Of a DNA stretch of 64,000 nucleotides, positions 61,170 to 64,000 are shown one piece after another. The translations under genes were made by a program, and so were the position numbers. Numbering within the stretch: position 1 is the first letter of the stretch; each line of letters opens with the position of its first letter. Location of the stretch: assembly GCA_007693785.1 (NCBI GenBank), contig RECY01000030.1, positions 1 through 64,000 on the forward strand, read 5' to 3'. Under the pieces are notes generated by a model. That model saw nothing but the letters and a program-made list of their open reading frames with translations. It was not told the origin of the DNA and made no database searches. The stretch comes from Phycisphaerales bacterium (GTDB lineage: Bacteria > Planctomycetota > Phycisphaerae > Phycisphaerales > UBA1924).

Positions 61170-62783
61170 TCAGTTGAGCGAGCGGCAGACCCAGACGCGC
61201 CGGGACGACTCGCCTTCAACGGCGACTTCGACCGCGAGATGGACGCGGATCGGCGAATCCAGCAGCCCGCGGACGCGCTTGGGCTCGTCGGTCAGCAGGT
61301 GCATGGTCGGCTGCGACGCGTCGACCTGGGCGGCGGCTCGGAGCAGGGCGGCGTTGGTCCGGGCCCAGGCCTCGGCCGCCGCCAGGTGCTGGGCCGCCGT
61401 TCCGCGATCGACCCCGGGCACCGACGACGAGGCCTCAGGCGATGTGTCGGCGTCGCCGGCGCGTTCGATCGCGATCAGGTGGAGCGAGCCGCGGGCGTCC
61501 CCCGCGAGATGCACGCCCGGCGCGACGGGGCAGGCGAGCTCCAGCAGGCGCAGGCCCGCGACCGCCGGGCCCGCGCTCGCCCGAGGCGTCGCGTTGACGC
61601 CGAGGTCGGGCGAGGCTTCGGGGCGGCCCGCGCGTGCGGCGGTCGCCTCGGGTCGCAGGGTGTCCGGGCTCTCAGGGCTCGCCTCGCGCGATCCGGGCGT
61701 GCGGCGGTCCTCGTTCGGGTCGATCGCCTGCGCGGTGAAAGCGGCGTCGATCGGTTCGGCGAGGCTCTCGTCCGCCTCGGCGCGCGTCGCCCGGGCGTCG
61801 TCGGTCGCGAGGCGGAGCCTCGGGCCCGGCGTCGGCGTCGGGGCGCCTGCGACGCCCGCTGCGACGGGCGCACGCGTCGGCTCGGCGTGGCGGAGCCAGC
61901 GGAGCAACTCGGCAGGGTCCAGCGGCGTCGATGAGCCGGCCTCGTCCTGCGTTTGGCTTGCGAGGTGGGCGAGTTCGGTGACGCGAGGGCCGCCGATGCG
62001 GCTCGCGCACGCCTCGGCCTCGATCGGGCCTCCGAGAAACGAGGCCGACGCCTTCATCAGTTTGTCCGCAGCCGCCTGAGCGCGGGCGGGGTCGGCCCCG
62101 AAGACCGCGGCCCGGATCGTCGGCGTGTGCAGCACGTCCCCGCCCCTCGCCTCGCGACGCGCCTCGATCGACTCGCCGAGACGCTTGGCGGCCCGGTACG
62201 CCGCGACCGCCGCCGCGTCGTCCGCACCGCTCAGCACGGTGACCGCATCCAGCAGGCGGGCGCCGGAGAGCGCCAGATCGATCAGCCCGGGCTCGTCGAG
62301 CTCGCCGACCTCGAGGATCGCGGCCGCCGCTCGCGAGGCCACCGCGTAGACCGCGCGACGGGCGTTCTGCGTCTCCAGCGCGCCGCGGTCCTCGTGCGCG
62401 TCGTGTTCGGCGCGGTCGCCGACGATCGAGACGGTGAGCGCGCCCTCGCGGAGGCGGAGCACGGCGACGGGCCCGCCGAGGCGTGCCGCGAGCTGGCGCG
62501 CGTACTGGTTCACCCACAGCCCGGCACGGACGGGCAGGTGCCCGAGCAGCACGCCCTCGACGTGCAGGCGCGGGTGTGCCGAGGCGCGCACCGTGCGCCG
62601 GGGCTTGGGTTCGGCGCTCAGCGGGGGGGCGACGATCACCGCGTCGGGCTCGGCGAGGCCCAGGGGGCTCTCGTCGCCGAGGAAAAGCTCGGCGAGCGCG
62701 TCGAACTCGTGCTCGTGCGGGGGCTCGTTGAGCCCCGGGAAGGCGTGCGCGGGCGGGGTCTGTCCGTTGGTGCGACCGGTCAT
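61170..62783 (-). CDS. Unrecognised 537-residue protein next to ParA-CBM48
   Basis: A 537-residue protein without a recognised family. Its N-terminal 60 residues are acidic and Pro-rich (EHEFDALAELFLGDESPLGL). Residues 70-310 look like an alpha/beta domain: VEGVLLGHLPVRAGLWVNQYARQLA, AVLRLREGALTVSIVG, then RAAVFGADPARAQAAADKLMKA, with helices rich in Ala and Arg. A low-complexity linker (about 320-430) precedes a second folded part (430-537: VHLAGDARGSLHLIAIERAG, LLTDEPKRVRGLLDSPIRV). No catalytic motif stands out. It is 111 bases downstream of the ParA-CBM48 gene on the same strand, so the two may be a functional pair. Confidence 0.68.
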   Translation of the reverse strand: MTGRTNGQTPPAHAFPGLNEPPHEHEFDALAELFLGDESPLGLAEPDAVIVAPPLSAEPKPRRTVRASAHPRLHVEGVLLGHLPVRAGLWVNQYARQLAARLGGPVAVLRLREGALTVSIVGDRAEHDAHEDRGALETQNARRAVYAVASRAAAAILEVGELDEPGLIDLALSGARLLDAVTVLSGADDAAAVAAYRAAKRLGESIEARREARGGDVLHTPTIRAAVFGADPARAQAAADKLMKASASFLGGPIEAEACASRIGGPRVTELAHLASQTQDEAGSSTPLDPAELLRWLRHAEPTRAPVAAGVAGAPTPTPGPRLRLATDDARATRAEADESLAEPIDAAFTAQAIDPNEDRRTPGSREASPESPDTLRPEATAARAGRPEASPDLGVNATPRASAGPAVAGLRLLELACPVAPGVHLAGDARGSLHLIAIERAGDADTSPEASSSVPGVDRGTAAQHLAAAEAWARTNAALLRAAAQVDASQPTMHLLTDEPKRVRGLLDSPIRVHLAVEVAVEGESSRRVWVCRSLN

Positions 62784-62894
62784 GGTGGGGGCGCTCCTGC
62801 GTTCCGGGCGCGGGCGAGGGCTCCGCCTCGTCCTGGGTCTGTGGGCTTGGAACTGGCTCTTTGTCGTGCGTGTCTGCGGTTCGGGGCGTCGGGC

Positions 62895-64000
62895 TCAGGC
62901 GCTCGCGGCTTGCGCGCCGCGCGGGGCGAGCGTCAGCAGGCTGTCCCGCTCGCCGAAGGGGTTGCTGACGGTGGTCGGGTTGTACGGGTCGGCGATCCAG
63001 CGCCCGTCGACGACGAGGCGGTATCGGTACCGCCCCGGCTCCAGGTCGATCGCCAGCTCGTGCACGCCGAGCTCGTCGTTGCGGGTCAGCGTGTGCGTCT
63101 GGGCGTCCCAGCCGTTGAAATCGCCGGCGATCGAGACGACCGCGCCGAGCCCGAGGGGCTGGATAAAGACGACGCCGCGGCTGGTCGCCCGCGCGCCGAA
63201 CAGCCGCGCGACCGCCGACGCCCGGTGCACGCCCTCAGGGCGGAGCAGGGAGGCCATCCCGCGCGGGCCCGCCTTGGGCTCGACACCCGGCGCGTGGGCG
63301 TGGGCCGCGGTCCGTTCGCCGAGGCTCTGGAGCCGATCGGCGAGCGTCGCGGCACGAGCCGCCAGCTCCTCAGCCCGCGAGCGTGAGGGGGATTCGGGGT
63401 CCGCCGGGCCGGTCTCCCCACCGTCGGCGTCGGGCTCGCGGGCTTGGGGTGGCTCGCCGGTCGCCCGGGCCTGGGCGGCTTCGATGACCCCGGCCGCGGG
63501 GTGCTGGCGCATCCGGGCCGCGAGCAATGCTCGCACGCCTTGAGCCGCCGCTTCGCCCGATTCGCCCGCGTCCTTTGGCTCGCTGGTCTGCTCGGCGCCG
63601 GGCGAAGCCGACGCGGTCGATGCGCTGGCGCTGATCGCGGGCGTGGATCGGCGGGCCGCTTCGCCCGGGTCGTACGCATCAAGGGCGGCCTGCCAGCCCT
63701 CGTCCCCGCTCCCGGCGATGTTCAGCCCGCTCTCCAGCACCAGCCAAGCCGCCAACGCCAGATAGTCCCGAGCGCCCACCGCCTCGGGCGCGTACTCGAT
63801 TACGGGTTGCCCGAAGCTCGCCGCCTCGCGCAGGCGGTCGTCCTGGCGCACCACGATCGGCACCACGCGGTGCTCGTGACGACGTCGCAGTTCCTCCAGC
63901 AGGTCGCGGGCGAGCGGGGCTGTCGGATCGTGGATCGTCCCGACCAGCCACGCCCCGGGCGTCACGCCCAGACGCTTGCCCAGGCTCCGGACCGTCTGCA
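62895..64000 (-). CDS. ParA-family ATPase fused to a CBM48 glycogen-binding domain (3' part)
   Basis: A partial gene, cut by the window edge; 368 codons are visible. The visible N-terminal part is the last third of a ParA/Soj ATPase (QTVRSLGKRLGVTPGAW, then TIHDPTAPLARDLLEELRRRHEHRVVPIVV and RLREAASFGQPVIEYAPEAVGARDYLALA), the Walker motifs being beyond the edge. A Pro/Ala/Ser-rich linker of about 160 residues follows. The C-terminal 100 residues are a CBM48/AMPK-beta-like carbohydrate-binding domain, with IAGDFNGWDAQTHTLTR, ELAIDLEPGRYRYRLVVDGRWIADPYNPT. The combination suggests ParA-type positioning linked to glycogen or another glucan. A downstream gene follows after 111 bases. Confidence 0.85.
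   Translation of the reverse strand, partial: QTVRSLGKRLGVTPGAWLVGTIHDPTAPLARDLLEELRRRHEHRVVPIVVRQDDRLREAASFGQPVIEYAPEAVGARDYLALAAWLVLESGLNIAGSGDEGWQAALDAYDPGEAARRSTPAISASASTASASPGAEQTSEPKDAGESGEAAAQGVRALLAARMRQHPAAGVIEAAQARATGEPPQAREPDADGGETGPADPESPSRSRAEELAARAATLADRLQSLGERTAAHAHAPGVEPKAGPRGMASLLRPEGVHRASAVARLFGARATSRGVVFIQPLGLGAVVSIAGDFNGWDAQTHTLTRNDELGVHELAIDLEPGRYRYRLVVDGRWIADPYNPTTVSNPFGERDSLLTLAPRGAQAASA

Noticed and set aside
1-64000. tRNA, rRNA, CRISPR arrays and insertion sequences
   Set aside because: I scanned both strands for T-loop-like GTTCGA sequences with a cloverleaf, rRNA-like stretches, regularly spaced repeats and transposase-type proteins and found none. The dispersed palindromes are not regularly spaced and have no spacers.

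Overview
The window comes from the chromosome of a high-GC bacterium of the phylum Planctomycetota, most likely class Phycisphaerae. The pointers are a giant secreted protein with the planctomycete N-terminal motif LEQLENRVLLSA, a C-x-x-CGYNLTGL zinc-ribbon membrane protein, a secreted tripeptidyl-peptidase II-like subtilase, and many planctomycete-type domain fusions. The class assignment is inference. I saw no tRNA, rRNA, CRISPR array, prophage or transposase gene. About 44 protein genes fill most of the 64 kb. The long antisense open frames are by-products of GC-rich codon usage.

Layout. 0.15-1.3 kb: an outer-membrane-type protein. 1.5-7.0 kb (minus): a tightly overlapping operon of a C39-like peptidase, a RimK-like ATP-grasp ligase, a GCS2 carboxylate-amine ligase and an N-formylglutamate amidohydrolase-like protein, followed by a secreted cyclophilin. 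It looks like a system for making, attaching or trimming an amide-linked compound of unknown identity. 7.2-12.4 kb: a DUF155/RMND1-like membrane protein and the subtilase. 12.5-15.6 kb (minus): a LuxR-type response regulator and a hybrid histidine kinase. 15.9-21.5 kb: a MarR regulator, an RND adaptor and an RND pump in one operon, with a candidate operator. 21.6-25.7 kb: an aromatic amino-acid decarboxylase, a lipoprotein, IspF and an SDR oxidoreductase, separated by palindromic repeats. 25.9-29.0 kb (minus): ParA overlapping a VanZ-MurJ fusion. 29.2-35.3 kb (minus): the 2054-residue secreted repeat protein.

35.9-38.9 kb: HscB and two CNNM/CorC-like proteins. 39-43 kb: an anchored thioredoxin, a DUF1015 protein, PurQ and the zinc-ribbon membrane protein. 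43.2-47.9 kb (minus): ClpX, three membrane or conserved proteins and acylphosphatase. 48.4-52.3 kb: dnaG-rpoD, the conserved macromolecular-synthesis pair. 52.6-56.5 kb (minus): a DUF2934 protein and PutA. 56.8-59.8 kb: an overlapping ribF, DHH phosphoesterase and DNA methyltransferase operon. 59.9-64 kb (minus): MnmA, an unrecognised 537-residue protein and the 3' part of a ParA-CBM48 fusion cut by the window edge.

Two features stand out. One is the amidoligase operon. The other is a set of dispersed composite palindromic elements of about 90-155 bp, several sharing GTGCC/GGCAC ends and paired hairpin arms. They fill intergenic gaps at many loci; in one case the element supplies the stop codons of both flanking genes, and a related G-rich repeat is translated inside a protein linker.
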